Shown: one piece after another, positions 33,183 through 41,781 of the stretch
How the letters are laid out: the number at the start of each line of letters is the position of its first letter
Numbering within the stretch: the stretch's first letter is position 1
Source of the DNA: an uncultured Oscillospiraceae bacterium
Lineage (GTDB): Bacteria > Bacillota > Clostridia > Oscillospirales > Oscillospiraceae
Length of the DNA: 64,000 nt
Direction: 5' to 3'
NCBI GenBank assembly: GCA_947624385.1
Contig: CANQJZ010000005.1
Span: 1-64,000 of the forward strand
Program-made: the position numbers and the translations under genes
Notes under the pieces: model-generated
Database searches by the model: none
Told to the model about the DNA's origin: nothing
Seen by the model: only the letters and a program-made list of their open reading frames with translations

Positions 33183-33728
33183 ATGAACGTTTACGATTTC
33201 GACAAGACCATATATCCCGTGGACAGCACCGCCCAGTTTTACCTCTGGTGCCTGCGCCGGTATCCGGGGGCGTGGCGCACCATGCCCTGCACGGCGTGGG
33301 CCTTTTTCTGCATGGGGCTGCGCCTGAAGCCCAAGACGGCGTGCAAGCAGATATTTTACCGGTTCCTCCGGCATGTGCCGCAAAACGCGCCGGAGAGGTT
33401 CTGGCGGGAGCACATGGGGGATATATGCCCCTGGTATATGGCGCAGAAGCGGCCGGACGATCTGGTGATCTCCGCGTCGCCGGAATTTCTGCTGCGGCCG
33501 GTGGCAAAGGCCCTGGGGTTCGCGCTGATGGCGTCCCCCGTTGACCAGGCCACGGGCCGGTACGAGGGGGAAAACTGCCACGGGGCCGAGAAGGTGCGCC
33601 GGTTTCGGGAGAGGTATGGCGAGGCGCATGTGGAGGGGTTCTGGTCCGACTCCCGCTCCGACAGCCCTATGGCCGAATTGGCGGAGAGGGCGTGGCTGGT
33701 CACGAAGGAAGGGGTCGTCCCGTGGTAA
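33183..33728 (+). CDS. HAD-superfamily (subclass IB) phosphatase
   Basis: A 181-residue protein with the HAD motifs: MNVYDFDKTIYPVDST (nucleophile Asp5 and Asp7), VISASPEFLLRPVAKALG (motif II Ser) and, near the C terminus, FWSDSRSDSPMAELAERAW (motif IV). A helical cap between residues 20 and 90 resembles SerB-type cap C1. Phosphoserine- or phosphocholine-like substrates are typical; the actual one is unknown. The codon start coincides with the predicted transcription start, so the mRNA is probably leaderless. Confidence 0.85.
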   Translation: MNVYDFDKTIYPVDSTAQFYLWCLRRYPGAWRTMPCTAWAFFCMGLRLKPKTACKQIFYRFLRHVPQNAPERFWREHMGDICPWYMAQKRPDDLVISASPEFLLRPVAKALGFALMASPVDQATGRYEGENCHGAEKVRRFRERYGEAHVEGFWSDSRSDSPMAELAERAWLVTKEGVVPW

Positions 33729-33879
33729 CGGCGGAAGAATTTCGAAGATTCGGGCGTCCGGCAAGCCGGACGCCGTCATCGGTCGAAATCCTTCCTCCTT
33801 TTTCCCATCGCAAACGCTCCGCTGGTTTGCGATGGGAGCCCTGGTAACAAGGTCGCCGCCCAAGGCGGCAACATTTAAA
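33729..33879. other. Hairpin-rich spacer before xpt
   Basis: There is no gene here. Several inverted repeats follow one another: GGCGTCCGGC/GCCGGACGCC (about 33755-33775), CCCATCGCAAAC/GTTTGCGATGGG (33805-33836) and GCCGCC-CAA-GGCGGC (33855-33869). The first could terminate the HAD gene. The style resembles the palindrome cluster at 46392-46640, but I found no copy of repeat B here. Confidence 0.5.
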
Positions 33880-33986
33880 CTTGACATAATACTGTTCCCT
33901 TGTGAAATTGGTCAAAAAAATGTCAAAATTAGTCAAAAGCTCTCATGTTCTGTCAATTGAAAACCTGTCCACGGCCGTAGTAGAAT
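33880..33986 (+). promoter_or_regulatory. xpt promoter with phased GTCAAAA sites
   Basis: TTGAAA (33957-33962), 18-base spacer, TAGAAT (33981-33986) is the probable promoter. Upstream, GTCAAAA occurs at 33911, 33922 and 33932, spaced 11 and 10 bases, i.e. on one face of the helix, with related TGTCAATTG at 33951. TTGACATAAT at 33881-33890 may be a further -35 or a copy of the GTTNACATAAY word. No purine riboswitch consensus was seen. Confidence 0.6.
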
Positions 33987-34027
33987 GAGTTATCGAAAGG
34001 CGCGAGCCGTTGGAGGTGCATTTCCCC

Positions 34028-34600
34028 ATGAGGCTGCTGGAGGAACGTATCCTGCGGGACGGGAAAGTGCGCCCCGGCGGGATACTGAAGGTAGACGGGT
34101 TCCTGAACCACCAGATGGACATCGAACTGTTCTCCGCCCTGGCGCGGGAATGGCACGCCGCATATAAAAACGACAACGTAAATAAGATCCTGACCATAGA
34201 GGCATCCGGCATCGGGCTGGCGTGTATCGCTGCCCAGGAGTTCGGGTGCCCTGTTTTATTCGCTAAAAAGTCAAAGACGAAAAACATCGACGGCTCGGTC
34301 TATACCACGCGGGTAAAGAGCTACACGCACGGCAATATATACGACGTGATCGTGGCAAAGGAGTACCTGCTGGCAACGGACCGGGTCCTTATTATCGACG
34401 ACTTTCTCGCCAACGGGGCGGCGCTGGAGGGGCTTTGCGACCTGGTCCGGCAGGCGGGGGCCACGCTGGTGGGCGCGGGCATCGCCGTGGAGAAGGCATT
34501 CCAGCCCGGGGGCGAGCGTTTAAGGGCCCAGGGGCTGCGCATTGAGTCCCTGGCCAGGGTGGCGTCCATGAGCGACGACAGCCTTACCTTTGTGCGTTGA
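34028..34600 (+). CDS. xpt: Xanthine phosphoribosyltransferase
   Basis: A 190-residue PRTase. It begins MRLLEERILRDGKVRPGGILKVDGFLNHQMD, the Xpt pattern, with the PRPP loop VLIIDDFLANGAALEGL and the C-terminal GIAVEKAFQPGGERL..RIESLARV. It salvages xanthine with PRPP to XMP. GGAGG (34012-34016) stands 11 bases before the ATG. It leads into a nucleoside importer operon, consistent with purine salvage, and PRPP is supplied by prs elsewhere in the window. Confidence 0.93.
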   Translation: MRLLEERILRDGKVRPGGILKVDGFLNHQMDIELFSALAREWHAAYKNDNVNKILTIEASGIGLACIAAQEFGCPVLFAKKSKTKNIDGSVYTTRVKSYTHGNIYDVIVAKEYLLATDRVLIIDDFLANGAALEGLCDLVRQAGATLVGAGIAVEKAFQPGGERLRAQGLRIESLARVASMSDDSLTFVR

Positions 34601-34657
34601 CGGGCGCGGCGCGTCCGAAACAAAACAGACTAAAATTTATTTTTTAGGAGGACAATC

Positions 34658-35893
34658 ATGAAAAAACTCGCTTCCCTGCTCCTGGCCCTGAGCCTGGTCC
34701 TGAGCCTTGGCGTCTGCGCCCTGGCCGACGAGGGCGGCATCGCCCCCGAGGATCTGAAGATCGGCATGGTCTGCATCGGCGACAACAACTCCGGTTACGA
34801 CATCGCCCACATCACCGGTCTGGAGACCGCGATGGAAGCTGTCGGCGTTCCCATGGAGAACGTCACCTATAAGTACAACATCGGCGAGGACGAGACAGCG
34901 GCCGACGCCTGCTACGACCTGGCCGAGAGCGGCTGCCAGATCATCTTCACCGACTCCTACGGCCATCAGTCCTACACCCAGCAGGTGGCCAGCGAGTACC
35001 CCGACATCCAGTTCTGCGCCATGACCGGCGACCAGGCCGCCCTGGCCGGGCTGGACAACCTGTCCAACGCCTTCAACCACACCTTCGAGTCCCGCTACGT
35101 CTCCGGCGTGGTGGCCGGCATGAAGCTGGCCGAGCTCATCGACAACTACGAGCTGCTGGACGAGAACTACGATGACGAGGGCAATGTGAAGATCGGCTAC
35201 GTGGGCGCGTTCAACTTCGCCGAGGTCGTCTCCGGCTACACCGCCTTCTACCTGGGCATCCGCTCCGTCGTGGAGAACGTTCACATGGACGTGCGCTACA
35301 CCAACTCCTGGTACGATCCCATCGGCGAGGGTGAGGCCGCCAACGCCCTGATGGCCGACGGCTGCGTCATCATCGGCCAGCACGCCGACTCCACCGGCGC
35401 TCCCTCCGCCGTCCAGGCCGCCTATGAGAACGGCCAGACCGTCTACTGCGTGGGCTACAACATCGACATGCAGTCCGTGGCCCCCGACACCGCGCTGACC
35501 AGCGCCGGCAACGACTGGAGCAAGTTCTATACCTTCGCCCTGCAGTGCATGATCGACGGCGAGGATATCCCCCACGACTGGTCCGCCGGTTACAGCGAGG
35601 GCGCCAACTTCATCTTCGACCTGAACGAGGCCGTCGTGCCTGAGGGCACCGCCGAGAAGGTCGAGGAGGTCGAGGCCGCCATCGCCGACGGCAGCCTGCA
35701 GGTGTTCGACTGCTCCACCTTCACCGTGGAGGGCGAGCATCCCACCTCCTTCCTGGCCATCGACCTGGACGGCGACTTCGTGGGCGACGAGGGCGAGGCC
35801 ATCCGGGACGGCGTGTTCTATGAGTCCGACCCCGAGCTGCGCTCCGCGCCGTACTTCTCCCTGCGTATCGACGGCATCACCGAATTAGGCTAA
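34658..35893 (+). CDS. BMP-family nucleoside-type ABC transporter binding protein
   Basis: A 411-residue exported protein. The signal peptide MKKLASLLLALSLVLSLGVCALADEG has a probable ALA-DE cleavage. The Cys at 20 is preceded by LGV, a poor lipobox, so lipid anchoring is doubtful. The mature part follows the BMP/PnrA fold: LKIGMVCIGDNNSGYDIAHITGLE, IIFTDSYGH, GNVKIGYVGAFNFAEVVSGYTAFYLGIRSV and CVIIGQHADSTGAPSAV. Codon use is very optimised, suggesting strong expression, and TTAGGAGGAC precedes the ATG. Relatives bind purine nucleosides. Confidence 0.92.
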   Translation: MKKLASLLLALSLVLSLGVCALADEGGIAPEDLKIGMVCIGDNNSGYDIAHITGLETAMEAVGVPMENVTYKYNIGEDETAADACYDLAESGCQIIFTDSYGHQSYTQQVASEYPDIQFCAMTGDQAALAGLDNLSNAFNHTFESRYVSGVVAGMKLAELIDNYELLDENYDDEGNVKIGYVGAFNFAEVVSGYTAFYLGIRSVVENVHMDVRYTNSWYDPIGEGEAANALMADGCVIIGQHADSTGAPSAVQAAYENGQTVYCVGYNIDMQSVAPDTALTSAGNDWSKFYTFALQCMIDGEDIPHDWSAGYSEGANFIFDLNEAVVPEGTAEKVEEVEAAIADGSLQVFDCSTFTVEGEHPTSFLAIDLDGDFVGDEGEAIRDGVFYESDPELRSAPYFSLRIDGITELG

Positions 35894-35908
35894 GAAGTGA
35901 AATGACGT

Positions 35909-35943
35909 GCAAGGCGTCGCGTCCCGCGGCGCCTTGCGTTTTT
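35909..35943 (+). terminator. Leaky terminator inside the importer operon
   Basis: GCAAGGCG (35909-35916) pairs with CGCCTTGC (35930-35937), with further GC pairing in the loop, followed by GTTTTT. Between binding-protein and ATPase genes such a site usually lowers downstream expression so that the binding protein is in excess. Confidence 0.75.
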
Positions 35944-35971
35944 CCTTTTATTCTTCCAAGGAGGACCATTC

Positions 35972-37519
35972 ATGGCAGAGGAATTTGCCGTCCGCATGGT
36001 GGACATCACCAAGACATTCGGGCATGTGAAGGCAAACGACAAGGTGTATCTGGAACTGCGCAAGGGGGAGATCTTATCCCTGCTGGGGGAAAACGGCAGC
36101 GGCAAGACGACCTTGATGAACATGCTCTCCGGCATCTACTTCCCCGACAGCGGGCGGATATACGTCCACGGCAAAGAGGTGGTCATCGCCTCCCCCCACG
36201 ACGCCTACGCCCTGGGCATCGGCATGGTACACCAGCACTTCAAGCTGGTGGACGTGCTCACCGCGGCGGAGAACATCGAGCTGGGCCTGCCCGGCAAAGC
36301 CGTGGTGGACCGCAAAGCCGTGGCCGCCAAAGTCCGGCAGATATGCGACCGGTACGGCTTTTCCGTGGACCCGGACAAGAAGGTATACGACATGTCCGTG
36401 TCGGAAAAGCAGACGCTGGAGATCGTCAAGACGCTCTACCGGGGCGCCGATATCCTCATTCTGGACGAGCCCACCGCCGTGCTGACCCCCCAGGAGACGG
36501 AAAAGCTGTTCGCCGTCATGCGCAATATGCGGGACGACGGCAAGAGCATCATCATCATCACCCATAAGCTGAACGAGGTGCTGGCCATCTCCGACAGGGT
36601 GACCATCCTGCGCAAGGGCGAGTACATAGGCGACATGGACACAGCCAAGGCCGACGCCCGGTCCCTGACCGACATGATGGTGGGCAGGACCGTGACCTTG
36701 AACATCCGGCGGGACACCCCCGCGGACCCGGAGCGGCGGCTGGAGATACGCAATCTCACCGTCAAGGACGCCGAGGGCGTGACGCGGCTGGACGACATAT
36801 CCATGGACGTGTACGCCGGGGAGATATTGGGCGTGGCCGGCATATCCGGCTGCGGACAGAAGGAGCTTCTGGAGTCCATCGCGGGCCTGCAAAACACCGT
36901 GTCCGGTTCCAGCGTGAAGTACCGGCCCACCGGGCCGGACGGTCCCGCCGAGGAGCTCATCGGCCAGAATCCCCGGACCATCGCGGAAAAGGGCGTGCGG
37001 CTGGCATTCGTGCCGGAGGACAGGCTGGGCATGGGTCTGGTGGCCAACATGACGCTGGTGGACAACATGATGCTCAAGGAATACCGGGCCGGGAAAAGCC
37101 CCCTGGTGGAGCGCAGGCACCCCCACGACATGGCCCGGCAGATCGTCCGGGAGCTGGAAGTGGTCACCCCCAGCATCGAAACGCCGGTGCGGAAGCTGTC
37201 CGGCGGCAACGTGCAGAAGGTGCTGGTGGGCCGGGAGATCGCCATGGAGCCCACCGTGCTCATGAGCGCCTACGCCGTCCGGGGCCTGGACATCAATACC
37301 TCCTATACCATCTATCGGCTCTTAAACGAGCAGAAGCGCCGGGGCGTGGCCGTGATATACGTGGGCGAGGACCTGGACGTGCTGCTGCAGCTTTGCGACA
37401 GGATCGCGGTGCTGTGCGGCGGCAAGCTCAACGCCATTCTGGACGGCCGCACGGCCACGAAAGAGGAAGTGGGCTATCTGATGACCAGCCTGAGAAAGAA
37501 AGGAGAGTTGGGCGCATGA
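35972..37519 (+). CDS. ABC transporter ATPase (duplicated), nucleoside/sugar type
   Basis: A 515-residue protein with two ABC cassettes. Cassette one has Walker A LLGENGSGKTTLMN (about 37-50), the signature-like DMSVSEKQTLEI and Walker B ADILILDEPTAVLTPQE. Cassette two has an atypical Walker A (GVAGISGCGQKELLESIAGL), the clear signature LSGGNVQKVLVGREI, and the Walker B region VLMSAYAVRGLD. The second site is therefore expected to hydrolyse poorly. Its stop overlaps the next ATG (ATGA). Confidence 0.93.
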   Translation: MAEEFAVRMVDITKTFGHVKANDKVYLELRKGEILSLLGENGSGKTTLMNMLSGIYFPDSGRIYVHGKEVVIASPHDAYALGIGMVHQHFKLVDVLTAAENIELGLPGKAVVDRKAVAAKVRQICDRYGFSVDPDKKVYDMSVSEKQTLEIVKTLYRGADILILDEPTAVLTPQETEKLFAVMRNMRDDGKSIIIITHKLNEVLAISDRVTILRKGEYIGDMDTAKADARSLTDMMVGRTVTLNIRRDTPADPERRLEIRNLTVKDAEGVTRLDDISMDVYAGEILGVAGISGCGQKELLESIAGLQNTVSGSSVKYRPTGPDGPAEELIGQNPRTIAEKGVRLAFVPEDRLGMGLVANMTLVDNMMLKEYRAGKSPLVERRHPHDMARQIVRELEVVTPSIETPVRKLSGGNVQKVLVGREIAMEPTVLMSAYAVRGLDINTSYTIYRLLNEQKRRGVAVIYVGEDLDVLLQLCDRIAVLCGGKLNAILDGRTATKEEVGYLMTSLRKKGELGA

Positions 37520-38619
37520 ACCGTCACGAACCGCTCATCCATATCGCCAAACGGGACTCCATCGCCTGGTGGCAGGCATGGCTGGTCCGCCTGGGGGCGG
37601 TGGTGCTGGCGCTGCTGACAAGCGCGCTGTTCATCTACGCTCTGACAAGGCTCAACCCCGTGAAGGTGTACGGGGCCATGTGGGAGGGCGCCTTCGGTAC
37701 CCCCCGCCGGGCCTGGATCACCGCACGGGACACGTCCATTTTGCTGTGCATCGGCGTGGGGCTGGCCCCGGCGTTCATGATGCGCTTTTGGAACGTGGGC
37801 GCGGAGGGCCAGGTGCTCATGGGCGGGTGCGCCACCGCGGCCGTGCTCATATACTGCGGCAGGAGCCTCTCCACGCCGGCGCTGCTGGGTCTGGGCCTGG
37901 CGGCCAGTCTCATGGCCGGAGCCTTATGGGGCATCGTGCCGGCGGTGTTCAAGGCCAAGTGGAACACCAACGAGACGCTGTTCACGCTGATGATGAACTA
38001 TATCGCCATACAGCTCACCTGCTTTTTCGTGACTAAGTGGGAAAATCCCAAGGGGTCCAACACCGTGGGCATCATCAACCAGAAAACACAGGCCGGGTGG
38101 TTCCCTGACCTGGCCGGACAGCAATATCTGCTGAACGTGATCATCGTGCTGACCGTGACGGTGTGCATGTTCCTGTATCTGAAATACACCAAGCAGGGCT
38201 ATGAGATATCCGTGGTGGGCCAGAGCGAGAATACCGCCCGGTACGCGGGCATTTCCGTGCGTCGGGTGATCGTCCGGACCATGGCCATATCCGGCGCGGT
38301 GTGCGGTCTATCCGGCTTTATCGCCGTGGCGGGGGCCAGCCATACGGTTTCCACCAGCACCGCCGGCGGGCGGGGCTTCACCGCCATCATCGTGGCGTGG
38401 ATGTCAAAATTCAACACCTTCGTCATGATATTGATCGCGCTGCTGCTGGTGTTTTTGGAAAAAGGCGCTATTCAGATCGCCTCCCAGTTCCATCTGAACG
38501 ACTACGCCTCCAATGTGGTGGAGGGCATCATTTTGTTCTTCCTCTTAGGCAGCGAGTTTTTCATCCAGTACTCTGTCCGGTTCCGCTCCCGCAGAAGTGA
38601 AAAGGAGGCCGAGGCATGA
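37516..38619 (+). CDS. ABC transporter permease (nucleoside/BMP type), first
   Basis: A 367-residue membrane protein with about nine helices and the family segments FMMRFWNVGAEGQVLMGG, KAKWNTNETLFTLMMNYIAIQ and GYEISVVGQSENTARYAGISV (coupling helix region). GGRGFTAIIVAWMSKFN follows. It begins inside the ATPase stop codon, with AAAGGAGAG upstream, and ends overlapping the second permease. Confidence 0.93.
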   Translation: MNRHEPLIHIAKRDSIAWWQAWLVRLGAVVLALLTSALFIYALTRLNPVKVYGAMWEGAFGTPRRAWITARDTSILLCIGVGLAPAFMMRFWNVGAEGQVLMGGCATAAVLIYCGRSLSTPALLGLGLAASLMAGALWGIVPAVFKAKWNTNETLFTLMMNYIAIQLTCFFVTKWENPKGSNTVGIINQKTQAGWFPDLAGQQYLLNVIIVLTVTVCMFLYLKYTKQGYEISVVGQSENTARYAGISVRRVIVRTMAISGAVCGLSGFIAVAGASHTVSTSTAGGRGFTAIIVAWMSKFNTFVMILIALLLVFLEKGAIQIASQFHLNDYASNVVEGIILFFLLGSEFFIQYSVRFRSRRSEKEAEA

Positions 38620-39599
38620 CACAGCTCATATCCCTGCTCACCAGCGCCATCGTGTTCGGCACGGTCATTTTATACGGGGCCGTGGGCGAGATCGTCACGG
38701 AGAAATCCGGCAATTTGAACCTGGGCGTGCCCGGTATTATGTATCTGGGCGGCATCGCCGGCGTGGCGGCGGCGTTTTTCTATGAGATGCACGCGGCCGA
38801 GCCCATCGGCATCGTGGGGCTGCTGTTGAGCTTCGCGGCGGCCCTGGCCGCGTCCATGCTGGGCGGGCTCATTTACGCCTTCCTCACCATCAGCCTCCGG
38901 GCCAACCAGAACGTGACCGGGCTGACGCTGACCATCTTCGGGGCGGGGCTGGCCAATTTATTCGGCGGGAGCCTGAACACCCTGGCCGGCGGCGTGGGCC
39001 AGATCAGCGTGGCCGTCACCAGCCGGGCCTACCGGGCCTATATCCCGGCGCTGGCCGGTCTGGGCCGGGTGGGACAGCTCTTCTTCTCCTTCGGGTTCAT
39101 GGCGTATCTGGCCATCGCCGTGGCCCTGGGGGCAAGCTGGTTTTTGAACCGGTCCCGGGCGGGCCTGAATCTGCGGGCCGTGGGCGAGGACCCGGCCACC
39201 GCCGACGCGGCGGGCGTGAACGTGACGCGGTATAAGTACGCGGCCACATGCGTTGGCGCGGGTATCTCCGGCCTGGGCGGATTATACTACGCCATGGACT
39301 ACATCAAGGGTACCTGGTCCACCGACGGCACCATCGAGGCGCTGGGGTGGCTGGCCGTGGCGCTGGTCATCTTCGCCACCTGGCGGCCGGCGCGGGCCAT
39401 CTGGTCGGCGTACCTGTTCGGGGTGCTGTACTGGGCCTATAACTACATCACCGGCCTGAGCCGGGCCAGCATCGAGCTTTTCAAGATGCTGCCATATGTG
39501 GTGACCATCCTGGTGCTGGTGGCCGTGAGCCTGCGCCGGTCGAAAGAGTCTCAGCCGCCAAAAAGTCTGGGGTTGAGCTACTTCCGCGAGGAACGCTGA
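38616..39599 (+). CDS. ABC transporter permease (nucleoside/BMP type), second
   Basis: A 327-residue membrane protein: ILYGAVGEIVTEKSGNLNLGVPGIMYLGGIAGV, ANQNVTGLTLTIFGAGLAN, LNRSRAGLNLRAVGEDPATADAAGVNVTRYKY and GTWSTDGTIEALGWLAVALVIFATW are the usual landmarks. It forms the heterodimeric channel with the preceding permease. Overlaps it by four bases, and its TGA overlaps the following ATG (TGATG). Confidence 0.93.
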   Translation: MTQLISLLTSAIVFGTVILYGAVGEIVTEKSGNLNLGVPGIMYLGGIAGVAAAFFYEMHAAEPIGIVGLLLSFAAALAASMLGGLIYAFLTISLRANQNVTGLTLTIFGAGLANLFGGSLNTLAGGVGQISVAVTSRAYRAYIPALAGLGRVGQLFFSFGFMAYLAIAVALGASWFLNRSRAGLNLRAVGEDPATADAAGVNVTRYKYAATCVGAGISGLGGLYYAMDYIKGTWSTDGTIEALGWLAVALVIFATWRPARAIWSAYLFGVLYWAYNYITGLSRASIELFKMLPYVVTILVLVAVSLRRSKESQPPKSLGLSYFREER

Positions 39600-40243
39600 T
39601 GCGGTACGAGCACATATTCTTTGACCTGGACGGGACGCTGACGGACCCGGCACCGGGCATCACCAACAGCATCATCTACGCACGGAAAAAGTGGGGGCTT
39701 GACCCGGGGCGCAATGAGGATTATTATAAGTTCATCGGCCCGCCCATGCCCTGGAGCTTCGAGCATTACTGGGGTATGGGGCACGACGACGCGGTCCGGT
39801 TTTTGCAGACGTACCGGGAGTATTTCGGCACGGTGGGCCTTTTTGAAAATGAGGTCTACCCCGGTATCCCCGCGCTGCTGGAAGCGCTGAAAAAGCAGGG
39901 CCGCAGGCTCTATATGGCCACCACAAAGCCCACGGGGTTCTCCATCCAGATCGCGGAGAGGTTTGGGCTGCTGCCATATTTCGAGATCATATCCGGCAGC
40001 GACCCTTACGGCGACGACACCAAGGCCGACGTGATACGCTATGCGCGGGATACGCGGGGCGTGGATATGACAAAGGCCGTCATGGTGGGCGACAGGCTCT
40101 ACGACGTGGAGGGCGCGCATGAATGCGGCATCCCGTGTATCGGCGTGTGCTATGGCTACGGCGGGCGGCATGAGCTTGTACAGGCCGGGGCGGACTTCCT
40201 CGCGGACTCGGTGGAGGACCTGGCGGCGTTGCTGCTGGGCTGA
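39599..40243 (+). CDS. HAD hydrolase, phosphoglycolate phosphatase/5'-nucleotidase-like
   Basis: A 214-residue HAD subclass IA protein: FFDLDGTLTDPAPGITNSI (motif I, Asp9/Asp11), MATTKPTGFSIQIAERFGL (motif II), and MVGDRLYDVEGAHECGIPCIGVCYGYG (motif IV). It is translationally coupled to the permease. That placement favours a nucleotide or sugar phosphate substrate arising from imported nucleosides; this is inference. Confidence 0.88.
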   Translation: MRYEHIFFDLDGTLTDPAPGITNSIIYARKKWGLDPGRNEDYYKFIGPPMPWSFEHYWGMGHDDAVRFLQTYREYFGTVGLFENEVYPGIPALLEALKKQGRRLYMATTKPTGFSIQIAERFGLLPYFEIISGSDPYGDDTKADVIRYARDTRGVDMTKAVMVGDRLYDVEGAHECGIPCIGVCYGYGGRHELVQAGADFLADSVEDLAALLLG

Positions 40244-40279
40244 CAGGAACTTACTACATTGGAAAAGAGGTGGGAATTG

Positions 40280-40351
40280 ATGGACGCTGGCAGTAGTACT
40301 AGTAGCGGCACAAAACGAGGCCGAACGGGGCGGGCGTTCATCGCCCGCTGA
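40280..40351 (+). CDS. Putative 23-residue leader peptide of mgtE
   Basis: AGAGGTGGG (40266-40274) precedes ATG 40280, opening a 24-codon frame. It begins MDAGSSTSSG, has a basic middle (TKRGRTGR) and ends FIAR, stop 40349-40351. The frame covers the left arms of the terminator structure and stops just past its inner stem, the geometry expected for a leader peptide that controls attenuation. The Ser/Thr-rich start followed by Arg residues has no Mg-specific meaning that I can state. Confidence 0.5.
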   Translation: MDAGSSTSSGTKRGRTGRAFIAR

Positions 40352-40374
40352 CCTGACATCGGCCTTTTTGTGCC
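40307..40374 (+). promoter_or_regulatory. Attenuator/terminator structure before mgtE
   Basis: Three nested helices: GGCACAAAA (40307-40315) with TTTTGTGCC (40366-40374), GGCCGA (40319-40324) with TCGGCC (40359-40364), and GCGGGCG (40330-40336) with CGCCCGC (40342-40348). TTTTT (40365-40369) directly after the second helix could act as the U-tract of an intrinsic terminator. It lies 30 bases before the mgtE start. The M-box riboswitch consensus was not seen. Confidence 0.65.
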
Positions 40375-40404
40375 TTCCAAAACCTGAAAAAAGGAGGAAG
40401 GACA

Positions 40405-41781
40405 ATGGCTGAACGCAGCGTTTCGCTGGAGGACACTATTACGGCTCTGGCGGAACAGAAAAAGTATACGTCTCTGCGGGACATTCTGGTGACCATGAAT
40501 CCCGCGGATACCGCCGCGCTGTTCGACGAGCTGGACGAACACCTGCTGCCGCTTTTGTTCCGGCTGCTGCCCAAGGACGAGGCCGCGGAGACGTTCGTGG
40601 AAATGGACCCGGACAGCCAGGAGCTGCTGATAAGGGGCTTTTCCGACAGCGAGCTGAAGGAAGTCGTGGACGAGCTGTACGTGGACGACGCGGTGGACCT
40701 GGTGGAGGAAATGCCCGCCAACGTGGTGCGGCGTATTTTGCGCCAGGCGGACCCGGAGACCCGCAAGCTCATCAACAATATCCTGCAATATCCGGATGAC
40801 TCCGCCGGGAGCTGGATGACCACGGAGTTCGTGGACCTGCTGCCCACCATGACCGTGGCCGACGCGGTGAAGCGTATCCGCCGGACCGGTACGGACAAAG
40901 AGACCATCAATATCTGCTACGTCATAGACGAGGGCCGCCACTTGCTGGGCACGGTGTCCATACGGGCCATCATCCTGTCCGAGGACGACGAGATCATTTC
41001 CGACATCATGAACGAGAACGTGATCTCCGTGGGGACCCTCACCGACCAGGAGGACGCCTCGGCGGTGTTCGCCAAGTACGATTTGACCGTCGTTCCCGTG
41101 GTGGACAACGAAAACCGGCTGGTGGGCATCATCACCGTCGATGACGCGCTGGACGTGCTGGAAACCGAGGCCACCGAGGATATCGAGATCATGGGCGGTA
41201 TCACCCCGTCGGATAAGCCCTATCTCAAGACATCCATATGGGAGACCTTCAAGGCCCGGTTCCCCTGGCTGCTGCTTCTCATGATCTCCGCCACGTTCAC
41301 CGGACAGATCATCTCCCACTTCGAGACGGCTCTGGCCTCCGCAGCGGTGCTCACCGCCTATATCCCCATGCTCATGGATACCGGCGGCAACTCCGGCTCC
41401 CAGGCGAGCGTCACGGTCATACGCGGCATCTCGCTGAACGACATCGAGTTTTCCGACTTCTTCCGGGTGGTCTGGAAGGAGATACGGGTGGCGGTGCTGT
41501 GCGGCGTGGCGCTGGCGGCGGTGAATTTCGGCAAGCTGCTCTTAGTGGACGGGATGCTCTTTCACAACGAGGCCATCACCGTGCCTGTGGCGGCGGTCAT
41601 ATGTCTGACCATGGTGTGTACGATCCTGTGCGCCAAGCTGGTGGGCTGCACGCTGCCCATGCTGGCGGAAAAGCTGGGCTTCGACCCGGCGGTCATGAGC
41701 TCCCCGTTCATCACCACCATCGTGGACGCGCTGAGTCTGCTCATCTACTTCCGGTTCGCCTCCGGCATCCTGCGCCTGTGA
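40405..41781 (+). CDS. mgtE: Magnesium transporter MgtE
   Basis: A 458-residue MgtE. An N-terminal superhelical domain (1-130: TLALADLA-like DILVTMNPADTAALFDELDEH, DDAVDLVEEMPANVVRRIL, DDSAGSWMTTEFVDL) is followed by a pair of CBS domains (about 135-260). A five-helix membrane part contains FTGQIISHFE, MLMDTGGNSGSQASVTVIRGI (Mg-selective pore loop) and FDPAVMSSPFITTIVDALSLLIYF. Cytosolic Mg2+ binding between N and CBS domains closes the pore. AAAAAAGGAGGAAGG precedes the ATG, and a leader attenuator lies upstream. Confidence 0.95.
   Translation: MAERSVSLEDTITALAEQKKYTSLRDILVTMNPADTAALFDELDEHLLPLLFRLLPKDEAAETFVEMDPDSQELLIRGFSDSELKEVVDELYVDDAVDLVEEMPANVVRRILRQADPETRKLINNILQYPDDSAGSWMTTEFVDLLPTMTVADAVKRIRRTGTDKETINICYVIDEGRHLLGTVSIRAIILSEDDEIISDIMNENVISVGTLTDQEDASAVFAKYDLTVVPVVDNENRLVGIITVDDALDVLETEATEDIEIMGGITPSDKPYLKTSIWETFKARFPWLLLLMISATFTGQIISHFETALASAAVLTAYIPMLMDTGGNSGSQASVTVIRGISLNDIEFSDFFRVVWKEIRVAVLCGVALAAVNFGKLLLVDGMLFHNEAITVPVAAVICLTMVCTILCAKLVGCTLPMLAEKLGFDPAVMSSPFITTIVDALSLLIYFRFASGILRL

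Noticed and set aside
33880..34027. Purine riboswitch before xpt
   Set aside because: No three-way junction with the conserved TATA..CTCGTATAA-type core is visible, and the leader after the -10 is only about 35 bases.
40243..40404. M-box (Mg2+) riboswitch before mgtE
   Set aside because: The gap is only about 160 bases and none of the conserved M-box core could be recognised. A short ORF and terminator explain it better.
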